Below, one piece after another: positions 19,118-26,713 of a stretch of 64,000 nt of DNA; position 1 is the stretch's first letter; each line of letters starts with the position of its first letter. Origin of the DNA: Curtobacterium sp. UNCCL20 (GTDB taxonomy: Bacteria > Actinomycetota > Actinomycetes > Actinomycetales > Microbacteriaceae); the NCBI RefSeq assembly GCF_900101675.1, contig NZ_FNKG01000004.1, forward strand, positions 372,001 to 436,000. The letters run 5' to 3'. A model generated the notes under the pieces. It was not told the DNA's origin. It saw nothing but the letters and a program-made list of their open reading frames with translations, and made no database searches. A program made the position numbers and the translations under genes.

Positions 19118-19483
19118 CTACAGGAGCGACTGGGCCACGCGACGGACCTCGGCCTTGCGGCCGGCGCGCAGCGCGGCGATCGGCGAGGTGCCGAGCGCGT
19201 CCTCGACGGAGAGCATCCAGCGGACTGCCTCGTCGTCGGAGAAGCCGTTGTCGGCGAGGACCATGAGGGTCCCGCGCACCTCCGGCAGCGGCTCGGCGTC
19301 GTCGAGGAACTCGACCGGCACACGGAGGACGCCGTCGACACGGGCGGGCAGCAGCGTCTTCTGCTCGAACAGGCGGTGGATGCGGCCGGGGCTCACCCCG
19401 AGGAGGTCCACCAGGTCGGGGACGGTCAGCCACCGCTCGGAAAGGGTCGTGTCATCGATGGGTGCGGCACTCACCTGCCCCAT
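19118..19483 (-). CDS. Rv2175c-family winged helix-turn-helix DNA-binding protein
   Basis: Small DNA-binding protein. In Mycobacterium tuberculosis the homologue Rv2175c is phosphorylated by the neighbouring kinase PknL, which alters DNA binding. The 121-residue product has an N-terminal flexible stretch with threonines (IDDTTLSERWLTV, about 9-21), a helix-turn-helix (LTVPDLVDLLGVSPGRIHRLFEQK) and a conserved C-terminal domain (VLADNGFSDDEAVRWMLSVEDALG). The gene order idsA, Rv2175c-like, kinase is the mycobacterial order with one LysM gene inserted. ATG at 19483; the upstream bases lack a strong ribosome binding site. Its regulon is unknown. Confidence 0.88.
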   Translation of the reverse strand: MGQVSAAPIDDTTLSERWLTVPDLVDLLGVSPGRIHRLFEQKTLLPARVDGVLRVPVEFLDDAEPLPEVRGTLMVLADNGFSDDEAVRWMLSVEDALGTSPIAALRAGRKAEVRRVAQSLL

Positions 19484-19646
19484 GTTGCCAGAGTGCCGGG
19501 GAGCCGGACACCGCCTCGTTCGTCACATTCGTCACACACACAACATCTGACTCTCTGGTTGACTTGGGAATCAGCCCATGCCAGCGTTGCAGCACCTGTG
19601 AGTGCGCACGCACGCGCACGGCTCACCGCAAGGACAGGAGACACCC

Positions 19647-20885
19647 GTGGACAACGCTGCAGACGAAGACGCCCGGCGCGCACGATCCGCCCGGTTCGCC
19701 ACCATGCCCATCGTCCTCGCCGGGACGATCGCGGTGACCGCGGGACTCACCGGTCCGGTGGCTCACGCCGAGCCCCACCACGAGGACGACAGCAACCACA
19801 AGCGGCACGTCGACGACCGCGCCGTCTCGGACCGCAACGTCGGTGACCGTCCCGTCTTCAGCGCCGCGGTCGCCCGCCCGGCCGAGACGACCGTCACCAC
19901 GGTCGCCGCGACATCGAGGCCCGCCGCCGCCGCGCCCGTCACGTACGTCGTACGCCAGGGCGACACCGTGTCGGGCATCGCCGCCCGCTACGGTCTCTCC
20001 GCGCAGGAGGTCCTCGTCCGCAACGGCCTCGGCTGGAACACGATCATCCACCCCGGGCAGACGCTGCACCTGGCGTCGACGCCCGCCGTGCGCACCGCCT
20101 CCACGTCGTCGGCGTCCGCCACGGGCAGCTACCACGTGAAGTCGGGCGACACCGTGTCGGGCATCGCGTCCCGCGTCGGCGTGTCGACCTCGGCGCTCCT
20201 CAGCGCGAACCGGCTGTCGCAGCGTTCGGTGATCTACCCCGGACAGACGCTCCGGGTGCCGACGGCCGGGTCGAGCGCGCCGGTCGCAGCGTCGTCGGGT
20301 TCGTCGTCCGCATCGTCGGCCGCCGCGTCCTCGTCACGCGCCGGCAGCGTGAAGATCGGCACCGGCGACACCATCGCGTCGATCGCCGCCGCGCACGGCG
20401 TCTCGGTCTCGTCGCTCCTGTCGGCGAACGGCCTCACCTACACGAGCACGATCTACGCCGGCAAGACGCTCGTGCTCCCGGCGTCGGGCCCGTCGCTCTC
20501 CGCCGAACAGCGGGGCAACGCGGCCACGATCATCTCGGTCGGCCGTTCCCTCGGGGTCTCCGACCACGGCATCGTCGTCGCCCTGGCCGCCGCGATGCAG
20601 GAGTCAAGCCTCCGCAACCTGTCGCACGGCGACCGCGACTCGGTCGGCCTGTTCCAGCAGCGGCCGAGCCAGGGCTGGGGCTCCGCTGCAGCCCTGCAGG
20701 ACCCGGCGACCGCAGCGAAGCTGTTCTTCACGGGGAACCCCGGAAAGACCCGCGGCCTGCTCGATGTCGCCGGCTGGTCGTCGATGAACGTGACCACGGC
20801 GGCGCAGGCCGTGCAGGTCTCGGCGTACCCGAAGGCGTACGCGCAGTGGGAGAAGACCGCGCAGAGTCTGCTGCGGTCGCTCTGA
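19647..20885 (+). CDS. Secreted LysM wall-binding protein with lytic transglycosylase-like C-terminus
   Basis: Exported peptidoglycan-binding protein. The 412-residue product (GTG 19647, AGGAG 6 bases upstream) has a signal sequence near 14-40 ending ...GPVAHAEP, three LysM repeats at about 99-142, 160-204 and 234-277, each with the QGDTVSGIA/GDTIASIA core and a PGQTL end, and a C-terminal domain from about 285 (AATIISVGRSLGVSDHGIVVALAAAMQESS...GLFQQRPSQGWG). That domain looks lysozyme/transglycosylase-like with a candidate catalytic Glu near 318. Ser/Ala-rich linkers join the repeats. It sits between an Rv2175c-like regulator and a PASTA kinase, consistent with a wall-remodelling role. Enzymatic activity is inferred. 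Confidence 0.88.
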   Translation: MDNAADEDARRARSARFATMPIVLAGTIAVTAGLTGPVAHAEPHHEDDSNHKRHVDDRAVSDRNVGDRPVFSAAVARPAETTVTTVAATSRPAAAAPVTYVVRQGDTVSGIAARYGLSAQEVLVRNGLGWNTIIHPGQTLHLASTPAVRTASTSSASATGSYHVKSGDTVSGIASRVGVSTSALLSANRLSQRSVIYPGQTLRVPTAGSSAPVAASSGSSSASSAAASSSRAGSVKIGTGDTIASIAAAHGVSVSSLLSANGLTYTSTIYAGKTLVLPASGPSLSAEQRGNAATIISVGRSLGVSDHGIVVALAAAMQESSLRNLSHGDRDSVGLFQQRPSQGWGSAAALQDPATAAKLFFTGNPGKTRGLLDVAGWSSMNVTTAAQAVQVSAYPKAYAQWEKTAQSLLRSL

Positions 20886-21029
20886 ACCAGGGGGCACGCG
20901 CGGCCGCGCTCGCTCCGGCACGCCTGGCCGCGCCCGCGCGCCTGTCCGCCCGGCGGCCCCGCCTCATCCGCAAGATCGAGATTCGGTCACGGCCGGTGCG
21001 TCAGTGCGGTTCCGTGCAGTCCCGATTCG

Positions 21030-21035
21030 TAGAAT
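21030..21035 (+). promoter_or_regulatory. -10 box of the kinase gene (leaderless)
   Basis: TAGAAT lies 7 bases before the ATG at 21043 and no Shine-Dalgarno sequence intervenes, so transcription should start at or next to the start codon. The -35 region is not recognisable. Confidence 0.55.
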
Positions 21036-21042
21036 GCCGCCG

Positions 21043-23058
21043 ATGACCACCAACGCCGCCACGGACCCGATGATCGGTCGCATGATCGATCACCGGTACC
21101 GCGTACGCTCCCGCATCGCACGCGGGGGCATGGCGACGGTGTACCTCGCGACCGACGTCCGCCTCGAGCGACGCGTCGCGATCAAGATCATGCACGGGCA
21201 CCTGGCGGACGACCAGGCCTTCCGGGAGCGCTTCATCCAGGAGGCCCGCTCCGCCGCCCGGCTGTCCCACCCCAACCTCGTCGGCGTGTACGACCAGGGT
21301 GCCGAGGACGACACCGCGTACATCGTGATGGAGTACATCCCCGGCATCACGCTCCGGGATCTCCTGCAGGAGCACCACGCCCTCACGCCCGAGCAGGCGA
21401 CCGACATCCTCCGCGCCGTCCTCGCCGGTCTGGCCTCGGCCCACCGCGCGGGCATCGTGCACCGCGACCTGAAGCCCGAGAACGTCCTGCTCGCCGACGA
21501 CGGCCGGATCAAGCTCGGCGACTTCGGTCTCGCCCGCGCCTCGACGCAGAACACCGCCACCGGCGCCGCACTCCTCGGCACGATCGCGTACCTCTCCCCC
21601 GAGCTCGTCACCCGCGGCGCCGCCGACTCCCGGAGCGACATCTACGCGCTCGGGATCATGCTCTACGAGATGCTCACCGGCGAGCAGCCCTACAAGGGCG
21701 AGCAGCCGATGCAGATCGCGTACCAGCACGCGAACGACACCGTGCCCGCGCCGAGCGCCGCCGTGCCGGGTGTCCCGCCGGAGCTCGACGACCTCGTCGC
21801 CTGGTCGACCGCGCGGAACCCCGACGACCGGCCGCGCGACGCCCGCGAGATGCTCGACCACATGGCGGGCAACCAGCAGCGCGCCACCGGGCAGTACCGC
21901 ACCGCCGTGCTGCGCCCCGAGAACGCGACGGCGATCCTCCCGGCCGGCGCGGGGACCCCGGCGTCCGCCGACTCCGGTGACGCGACCACCATCCTCGAGC
22001 CCGCTGCGGCGCAGCAGCCGGCCGCACGCCCCGGACGGAACACGCCCGGGCCCCGGCGCACCGGTTCGCAGCCCGGAGCGCTCTCCCCCGCCGGGCAGCG
22101 TCTCGCCGACAAGTCAGCGAAGCGCCGGAAGCGCGGCTGGATCGTCCTGGCGATCGTGGTCTTCCTCGCGATCGTCGGCGGCACCATCGGCTGGGCGCTC
22201 GGCCCGGGTCCGTGGGGCAACGTCCGGATCCCCGAGGTCGCCGGCAAGTCGATCTCCCAGGCACGCCAGCTGCTCGAGGCACAGGGCCTGCACACCGCGA
22301 AGGCGACGAGCACGCGGTTCGACGCGGTCGTCGCGAAGGGGCAGGTCTCGACCACGAAGCCCGCCGCGAAGCGCGAGGTCCGGAAGGGCACCTCGGTGCA
22401 GATCGTCGTGTCGAACGGCCCGAAGATGATCGCCTTGCCCGCCATCGTCGGGCAGCCGATCTCCACCGTCACCGCGGCACTCGACGACGACTTCCAGCTG
22501 CAGGACGACCAGTACCAGTTCTCCGCCGACGCCCCGAAGGACACCGTCGTCGCCGCGACGGGCCTCGGCACCGACGGCACGACCGTCGACCTGTCGAAGG
22601 TCGAGACCTACGGTGAACGCGGCCCGGTCACCCTGACGGTGTCGCTCGGTCCGGTGCCCGACGTCGTCGGGAAGAACGTCGACCAGGCGACCGCAGCCCT
22701 CGATGCCGTCGACCTCACGCTGGGGTCCCAGGACGCCCGGTTCGACGACGACGTCCCGGAGGGACAGATCATCTCCGCGAAGGCCCAGGACGACCCAGCG
22801 GTCAAGGGCACCGCGATCGACGTCGTCGTGTCGAAGGGCCCGACGCCGATCACCCTGCCGGACGTGCACGGCAAGACCATCAACGAGGCCACCTCGACGC
22901 TCGACAACCTCGGGCTGAAGGTCGTCGTCCCCGACTGCACGAACATCCTCTGCGGCTTCTACGACTGGAAGTCGTCGCTGCCGGTGTCCTCGACGGACCC
23001 GGTCGCGGGCACCACCGTGCACCGCGGCGACACCATCACGCTCGCCTACGAGCAGTAG
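21043..23058 (+). CDS. pknL: PASTA-domain Ser/Thr protein kinase (PknL position)
   Basis: Membrane-spanning Hanks-type kinase that probably senses peptidoglycan fragments or lipid II outside the cell and phosphorylates proteins inside. The 671-residue product has the glycine loop ARGGMATVY, Lys48 (VAIK), catalytic HRDLKPEN (Asp142), DFG (160-162), an activation loop with several Ser/Thr and LSPE, one membrane helix near 366-386, and four PASTA repeats from about 396 (VPDVVGKNVDQATAALD is typical). ATG 21043 is preferred to 21034 because TAGAAT lies 7 bases upstream. Synteny with Rv2175c and the DAHP synthase gene points to PknL; the mycobacterial PknL lacks PASTA repeats whereas the corynebacterial one has them. 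A PknB-like role is the alternative. Confidence 0.9.
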   Translation: MTTNAATDPMIGRMIDHRYRVRSRIARGGMATVYLATDVRLERRVAIKIMHGHLADDQAFRERFIQEARSAARLSHPNLVGVYDQGAEDDTAYIVMEYIPGITLRDLLQEHHALTPEQATDILRAVLAGLASAHRAGIVHRDLKPENVLLADDGRIKLGDFGLARASTQNTATGAALLGTIAYLSPELVTRGAADSRSDIYALGIMLYEMLTGEQPYKGEQPMQIAYQHANDTVPAPSAAVPGVPPELDDLVAWSTARNPDDRPRDAREMLDHMAGNQQRATGQYRTAVLRPENATAILPAGAGTPASADSGDATTILEPAAAQQPAARPGRNTPGPRRTGSQPGALSPAGQRLADKSAKRRKRGWIVLAIVVFLAIVGGTIGWALGPGPWGNVRIPEVAGKSISQARQLLEAQGLHTAKATSTRFDAVVAKGQVSTTKPAAKREVRKGTSVQIVVSNGPKMIALPAIVGQPISTVTAALDDDFQLQDDQYQFSADAPKDTVVAATGLGTDGTTVDLSKVETYGERGPVTLTVSLGPVPDVVGKNVDQATAALDAVDLTLGSQDARFDDDVPEGQIISAKAQDDPAVKGTAIDVVVSKGPTPITLPDVHGKTINEATSTLDNLGLKVVVPDCTNILCGFYDWKSSLPVSSTDPVAGTTVHRGDTITLAYEQ

Positions 23059-23105
23059 GCGGCCAGCCGCGCGCCGCCGGCCGCGGGCCGCGCGCCAGCC
23101 GCGCG

Positions 23106-23174
23106 CCGAGTCTCGGCCTGAGCGACAGTTCTCGTGCCGTCAGGCGCGAGGAGTGTCGCCTACCCCGAGTCTCG
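23106..23174. repeat. Family B composite repeat (copy 1)
   Basis: CCGAGTCTCGG, then GCGACAGTTCTCG, then a degenerate GCGAGGAGTGTCGC, then CCGAGTCTCG: two nested inverted repeats in about 70 bp. It lies between the converging kinase and DAHP synthase genes. Confidence 0.75.
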
Positions 23175-23220
23175 CGGCCCGGCCCGCGGGACCCGTGACG
23201 GGCACGAGACGCGCGCCCAC

Positions 23221-23268
23221 GACGGACTGGAGGCACGGTGCCAGCTGGCACCGTGCCTCCAGTCCGTC
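23221..23268. repeat. Family A perfect 48-bp palindrome
   Basis: A perfect palindrome with no loop: 24 bases (23221-23244) and their reverse complement (23245-23268), core CTGGAGGCACGGTGCCAG. It stands between two family B copies in the 299-bp convergent gap 23059-23357, which otherwise holds nothing recognisable. Confidence 0.85.
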
Positions 23269-23276
23269 AGTGCGGA

Positions 23277-23348
23277 GCCGAGTCTCGGGCTGGGCGACAG
23301 GTCTCGTGGACCGGCCCGCGAAACCTGTCGCTGGCCCCGAGTCTCGGC
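23277..23348. repeat. Family B composite repeat (copy 2)
   Basis: GCCGAGTCTCGG ... GCGACAGGTCTCG ... CGAAACCTGTCGC ... CCGAGTCTCGG, same design and length as the other three copies. It ends 9 bp before the DAHP synthase stop codon. Confidence 0.78.
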
Positions 23349-23357
23349 GCGGAGCCC

Positions 23358-24743
23358 CTACGCGCGCACGTACGGGTGCGCGCCGAGCTCCTCGGCCACG
23401 AGGAACGCGAGCTCGAGTGACTGCATGTGGTTGAGGCGCGGGTCGCACAGGGACTCGTAGCGGGTCGCGAGGGTCGCCTCGTCGATCTGCTCCGAGCCGC
23501 CCAGGCACTCCGTCACGTCGTCGCCTGTGAGCTCGACGTGCATGCCGCCCGGGTACGTGCCGACCTCGCGGTGGGCCTCGAAGAAGCCGAGGACCTCGTC
23601 CACGACGTCGTCGAAGCGGCGCGTCTTGTAGCCCGTCGGCGTCGTGAGCCCGTTGCCGTGCATCGGGTCCGTGACCCACAGCGGGTTGGCGTCCATGCCC
23701 TTGATCGCCTCGAGCAGCTTGGGCAGCTCGCCGCGGATCTTGCCGGCCCCCATGCGGGTGATGAACGTCAGTCGGCCGGGCTCGCGGTTCGGGTCGAGCT
23801 TGTCGACCAGGGCCTTCATGTCGTCCACCGTGGTCGTCGGGCCGAGCTTCACGCCGATCGGGTTCCGGACGCGCGACAGGAAGTCCACGTGGGCGCCGTC
23901 GAGGTCGCGGGTGCGCTCACCGATCCAGATGAAGTGCCCGGAGGTGTCGTACGCCTGGCCGGACCGGGAGTCGATCCGGGTCATCGGCCGCTCGTAGTCC
24001 ATGAGCAGCCCCTCGTGCGAGGCGTAGAACTCGACGTGCTTCAGCTCGTCGAAGTCCGCACCGCAGGCGTCCATGAAGCGGATGGCGCGGTCGATCTCCT
24101 GCGCGAGGTGCTCGTAGCGGGCGTTCGCCGGGTTCGACGCGAAGCCCTTGTTCCACGAGTGCACCTGCCGGAGGTCGGCGAAGCCGCCCTGGGTGAAGGC
24201 ACGGACGAGGTTCAGGGTCGACGCGGCCGTGTGGTAGCCCTGCACGAGGCGACGGGGGTCGGCCTGGCGCGACTCCGGCGTGAAGTCGTAGCCGTTCACG
24301 ATGTCGCCGCGGTACGCCGGCAGCGTGACGTCGCCGCGGGTCTCGAAGTCGCTGGAGCGCGGCTTGGCGAACTGCCCCGCCATGCGGCCCATCTTGATGA
24401 CGGGCGTTGACGCGCCGTACGTCAGCACGACGGCCATCTGCAGGATCGTCTTCACCCGGTCGCGGATCGAGTCGGCGGTGGCACCGGCGAAGGTCTCCGC
24501 ACAGTCACCGCCCTGCAGCAGGAAGGCACGGCCCTGCGCGGCGGCGGCGAGCCGTTCGCGGAGCTTGTCGACCTCGCCCGCGAAGACGAGCGGCGGCAGC
24601 GCGGCGATCTCCGCCGAGGCCGCATCGGCAGCGGCGGGGTCCGGCCAGGTCGGCTGCTGCTTGATCGGGAGCGTCCGCCAATAGTCGAGGCCCTCGGTCA
24701 CGTCCGGATCCTGCAGGGCGACGAAGTCGGGCGACTCGAACAA
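23358..24743 (-). CDS. aroG: 3-deoxy-7-phosphoheptulonate (DAHP) synthase, class II
   Basis: First enzyme of the shikimate pathway, condensing phosphoenolpyruvate and erythrose 4-phosphate. The 461-residue protein is a class II (plant/AroA-II type) enzyme: WRTLPIKQQPTWPD, LLQGGDCAETF, MGRMAGQFAKPRS, YHTAASTLNLVRAF, SHEGLLMDYERP, GVKLGPTTT, and DPMHGNG. Metal ligands are expected at the Cys in GGDCAE, plus His, Glu and Asp later. No ATG fits; TTG at 24743 with GAGG 8 bases upstream gives MFESPDFVALQDP, the expected N-terminus. It matches Rv2178c in position. Convergent with the kinase gene. Confidence 0.95.
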   Translation of the reverse strand: MFESPDFVALQDPDVTEGLDYWRTLPIKQQPTWPDPAAADAASAEIAALPPLVFAGEVDKLRERLAAAAQGRAFLLQGGDCAETFAGATADSIRDRVKTILQMAVVLTYGASTPVIKMGRMAGQFAKPRSSDFETRGDVTLPAYRGDIVNGYDFTPESRQADPRRLVQGYHTAASTLNLVRAFTQGGFADLRQVHSWNKGFASNPANARYEHLAQEIDRAIRFMDACGADFDELKHVEFYASHEGLLMDYERPMTRIDSRSGQAYDTSGHFIWIGERTRDLDGAHVDFLSRVRNPIGVKLGPTTTVDDMKALVDKLDPNREPGRLTFITRMGAGKIRGELPKLLEAIKGMDANPLWVTDPMHGNGLTTPTGYKTRRFDDVVDEVLGFFEAHREVGTYPGGMHVELTGDDVTECLGGSEQIDEATLATRYESLCDPRLNHMQSLELAFLVAEELGAHPYVRA

Positions 24744-24828
24744 GGGCGTTACCTCGGTGTTCTGGTGGAGAGGGCCGCGTGGACGGGTCCACCGCGGCCG
24801 TGCCGGCGGTTGCCGGGACCTTCGAATC

Positions 24829-25569
24829 CTAACGTGCGGACGTGCCGCGCCCATTCCTCGTGACCTTGCCCCGCAGGACCTGCTCCCGCGCCGTGCTCGC
24901 GCGCTCCTTGACGCTCGTCGCGTACACGTCGACGTACTCCTGGCGGCTCAGCCCGGCGAGGGCGTGCATGACCTCGTCGGTGACGCTCCGGAGGATGAAG
25001 CGGTCGGTCTCGAAACCCTCGAAGCGGGAGAAGTCCAACGGCTTCCCGAACACGACGCCGACGCGCTTGAACTTCGGGATGCGCTGCCCGATCTGCTGTA
25101 CCTCTCGGGTGCCGACCATGGCGACGGGGATGACGGTGACCCGGCCCTCGAGGATCATCCGGGCGATGCCGGTGCGACCGCGGTAGAGGTTGCCGTCCGG
25201 GCTGCGCGTGCCCTCGGGGTAGATGCCGAGCTGCTCGCCGCGGGCCAGCACCTGCAGGCCGGCGCGGAGCGACGCCTCGGACGCCTTGCCACCGGAGCGG
25301 TCGATCGGCAACTGTCCGATCGCGTTGAAGAACGTCTTGGTCGCCCAGCCCTTCAGCCCACGACCGGTGAAGTAGTCGCTCTTCGCCAGGAACGACACCC
25401 GCCGGTCGAGCACGGCGGGGAGGATCACCGAGTCGATGAACGAGATGTGGTTCGACGCGAAGATCACCGGCCCCTTGGCGGGGACGTACTCGCGCCCGAC
25501 GACCCACGGCCGGAACAGGGTGAGGATGAGCGGACCGAGCAGGAAGTTCTTCAGCAGCCAGTAGGTCAT
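24829..25569 (-). CDS. 1-acyl-sn-glycerol-3-phosphate acyltransferase (PlsC family)
   Basis: Membrane-associated acyltransferase making phosphatidic acid or a related lipid. The 246-residue product has an N-terminal hydrophobic segment (LLKNFLLGPLILTLFRP), the catalytic NHISFID (HxxxxD) motif, KSDYFTGRG, the substrate-binding YPEGTRSPDG and a VIPVAMVGT motif. ATG 25569 has GAGGAG 6 bases upstream. It lies 33 bp after the glucokinase stop, so both are probably co-transcribed. Corresponds in position to mycobacterial Rv2182c. The lipid substrate cannot be told from sequence. Confidence 0.92.
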   Translation of the reverse strand: MTYWLLKNFLLGPLILTLFRPWVVGREYVPAKGPVIFASNHISFIDSVILPAVLDRRVSFLAKSDYFTGRGLKGWATKTFFNAIGQLPIDRSGGKASEASLRAGLQVLARGEQLGIYPEGTRSPDGNLYRGRTGIARMILEGRVTVIPVAMVGTREVQQIGQRIPKFKRVGVVFGKPLDFSRFEGFETDRFILRSVTDEVMHALAGLSRQEYVDVYATSVKERASTAREQVLRGKVTRNGRGTSAR

Positions 25570-25601
25570 CGTCGACTCCTCAAACGCTTCGGGGGCAGAC
25601 C

Positions 25602-26555
25602 CTACGCCGTGCGGGCGTGGATCCGTGCGAGGTCGGCCGCGCCGACGACGCCGGCGTCGTTGACGAGCTCCGCGATGACGAAGTCGGGCTCCGGGTGGTA
25701 GCCGCGGGCCGGCAGGTTGCTGAGGTACGCCTGCTTGATCGGGTCGAGCAGCCGGTCCCCCGCACTCGCGACGCCGCCGCCGAAGACGAACAGCTGCGGG
25801 TCGAGCACGGCGGAGAGCGACGCGCAGGCTTCGCCGAGGTGGCGGCCGAGGCGGCGCAGCGCTGCGAGGGCACCCGGGTCGTCGGCCAGGATGAGGTCGC
25901 CGACGATGCGGCCGTCGAGCTCGCCACCGTTCTCCTCGCGCGCGGTGGCCAGCGCCAGGCCGATGCCGCCCGCGTCCGCGACGTCGTTCGCCATCCGCTG
26001 CAGGGCACGCCCCGAGCCGTACTGCTCGATGCACCCGCGGGCGCCGCAGCCACAGGGCAGGCCGTTCGGCACGATGCGGAGGTGCCCGATCTCGCCGCCG
26101 GTACCGAAGCCACCGCGGAACAGGCGGTCCTCGGTGACGATCGCGCCACCGACGCCGGTGCCGATCGTGAGCATGGTCATGTCGGACACGAGCCGACCGG
26201 CGCCGAAGCGGAACTCCGCCCAGCCCGCCGCGTTCGCGTCGTTGTCGACCGTGATGTGGATGTCGCCGATGCGCTGCTGCAGCTTCTGCCGCAGCGGCTC
26301 GTTCCGCCACCGGATGTTCGGCGTGTAGTAGACGATCGACTGCGAGGCGTCGATGAACCCCGGGGCGGCGACGCCGACGGCGCTCACCTCGTTCGCGGCG
26401 CGCAGTCGCGAGACCATCGCGACCACGTCGTCGAGCATGGCGTCCGGGTCCGCAGCGTTGGTGGCCACCCGGTCCTCGGCGAGGATCTCGCCCAGTTCCG
26501 TGACGACCGCACCCGCGATCTTGGTGCCCCCGATGTCGATTCCGATGGCGTGCAC
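25602..26555 (-). CDS. glk: ROK-family glucokinase
   Basis: Cytoplasmic sugar kinase, probably making glucose 6-phosphate from ATP and glucose. The 317-residue protein begins MHAIGIDIGGTKIAGAVV (phosphate loop DIGGTK), has the NDANAAGWAE and GTGVGGAIV segments, the EIGHLRIVPNGLPCGCGARGCIEQY signature with the ROK zinc ligands (His and CGCGxxGC), and FGGGVASAG. No DNA-binding N-terminus, so it is an enzyme rather than a ROK repressor. Start GTG 26555 has a weak ribosome site. Divergent from the acyl-CoA ligase. Confidence 0.92.
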   Translation of the reverse strand: MHAIGIDIGGTKIAGAVVTELGEILAEDRVATNAADPDAMLDDVVAMVSRLRAANEVSAVGVAAPGFIDASQSIVYYTPNIRWRNEPLRQKLQQRIGDIHITVDNDANAAGWAEFRFGAGRLVSDMTMLTIGTGVGGAIVTEDRLFRGGFGTGGEIGHLRIVPNGLPCGCGARGCIEQYGSGRALQRMANDVADAGGIGLALATAREENGGELDGRIVGDLILADDPGALAALRRLGRHLGEACASLSAVLDPQLFVFGGGVASAGDRLLDPIKQAYLSNLPARGYHPEPDFVIAELVNDAGVVGAADLARIHARTA

Positions 26556-26713
26556 GAGGATCGAGCCTACCGGTTCCGCGCCTGCTCACGGAACGGGCGT
26601 CGCTCGCGTGCGTCGCCACCGCACACGGAACCCTCGGCGTTCCGCCCTATGCTGGCGGTGTGGCCTCGACGATGAGGCACACTCGAATCGAACCGGCCGA
26701 CAAGGGAGTCACC

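Noticed and set aside
19500..19646. c-di-AMP (ydaO) or other riboswitch before the LysM gene
   Set aside because: Such switches often precede LysM/Rpf genes in actinobacteria, but I could not find the conserved core; only a weak TTGACT promoter-like box is seen.
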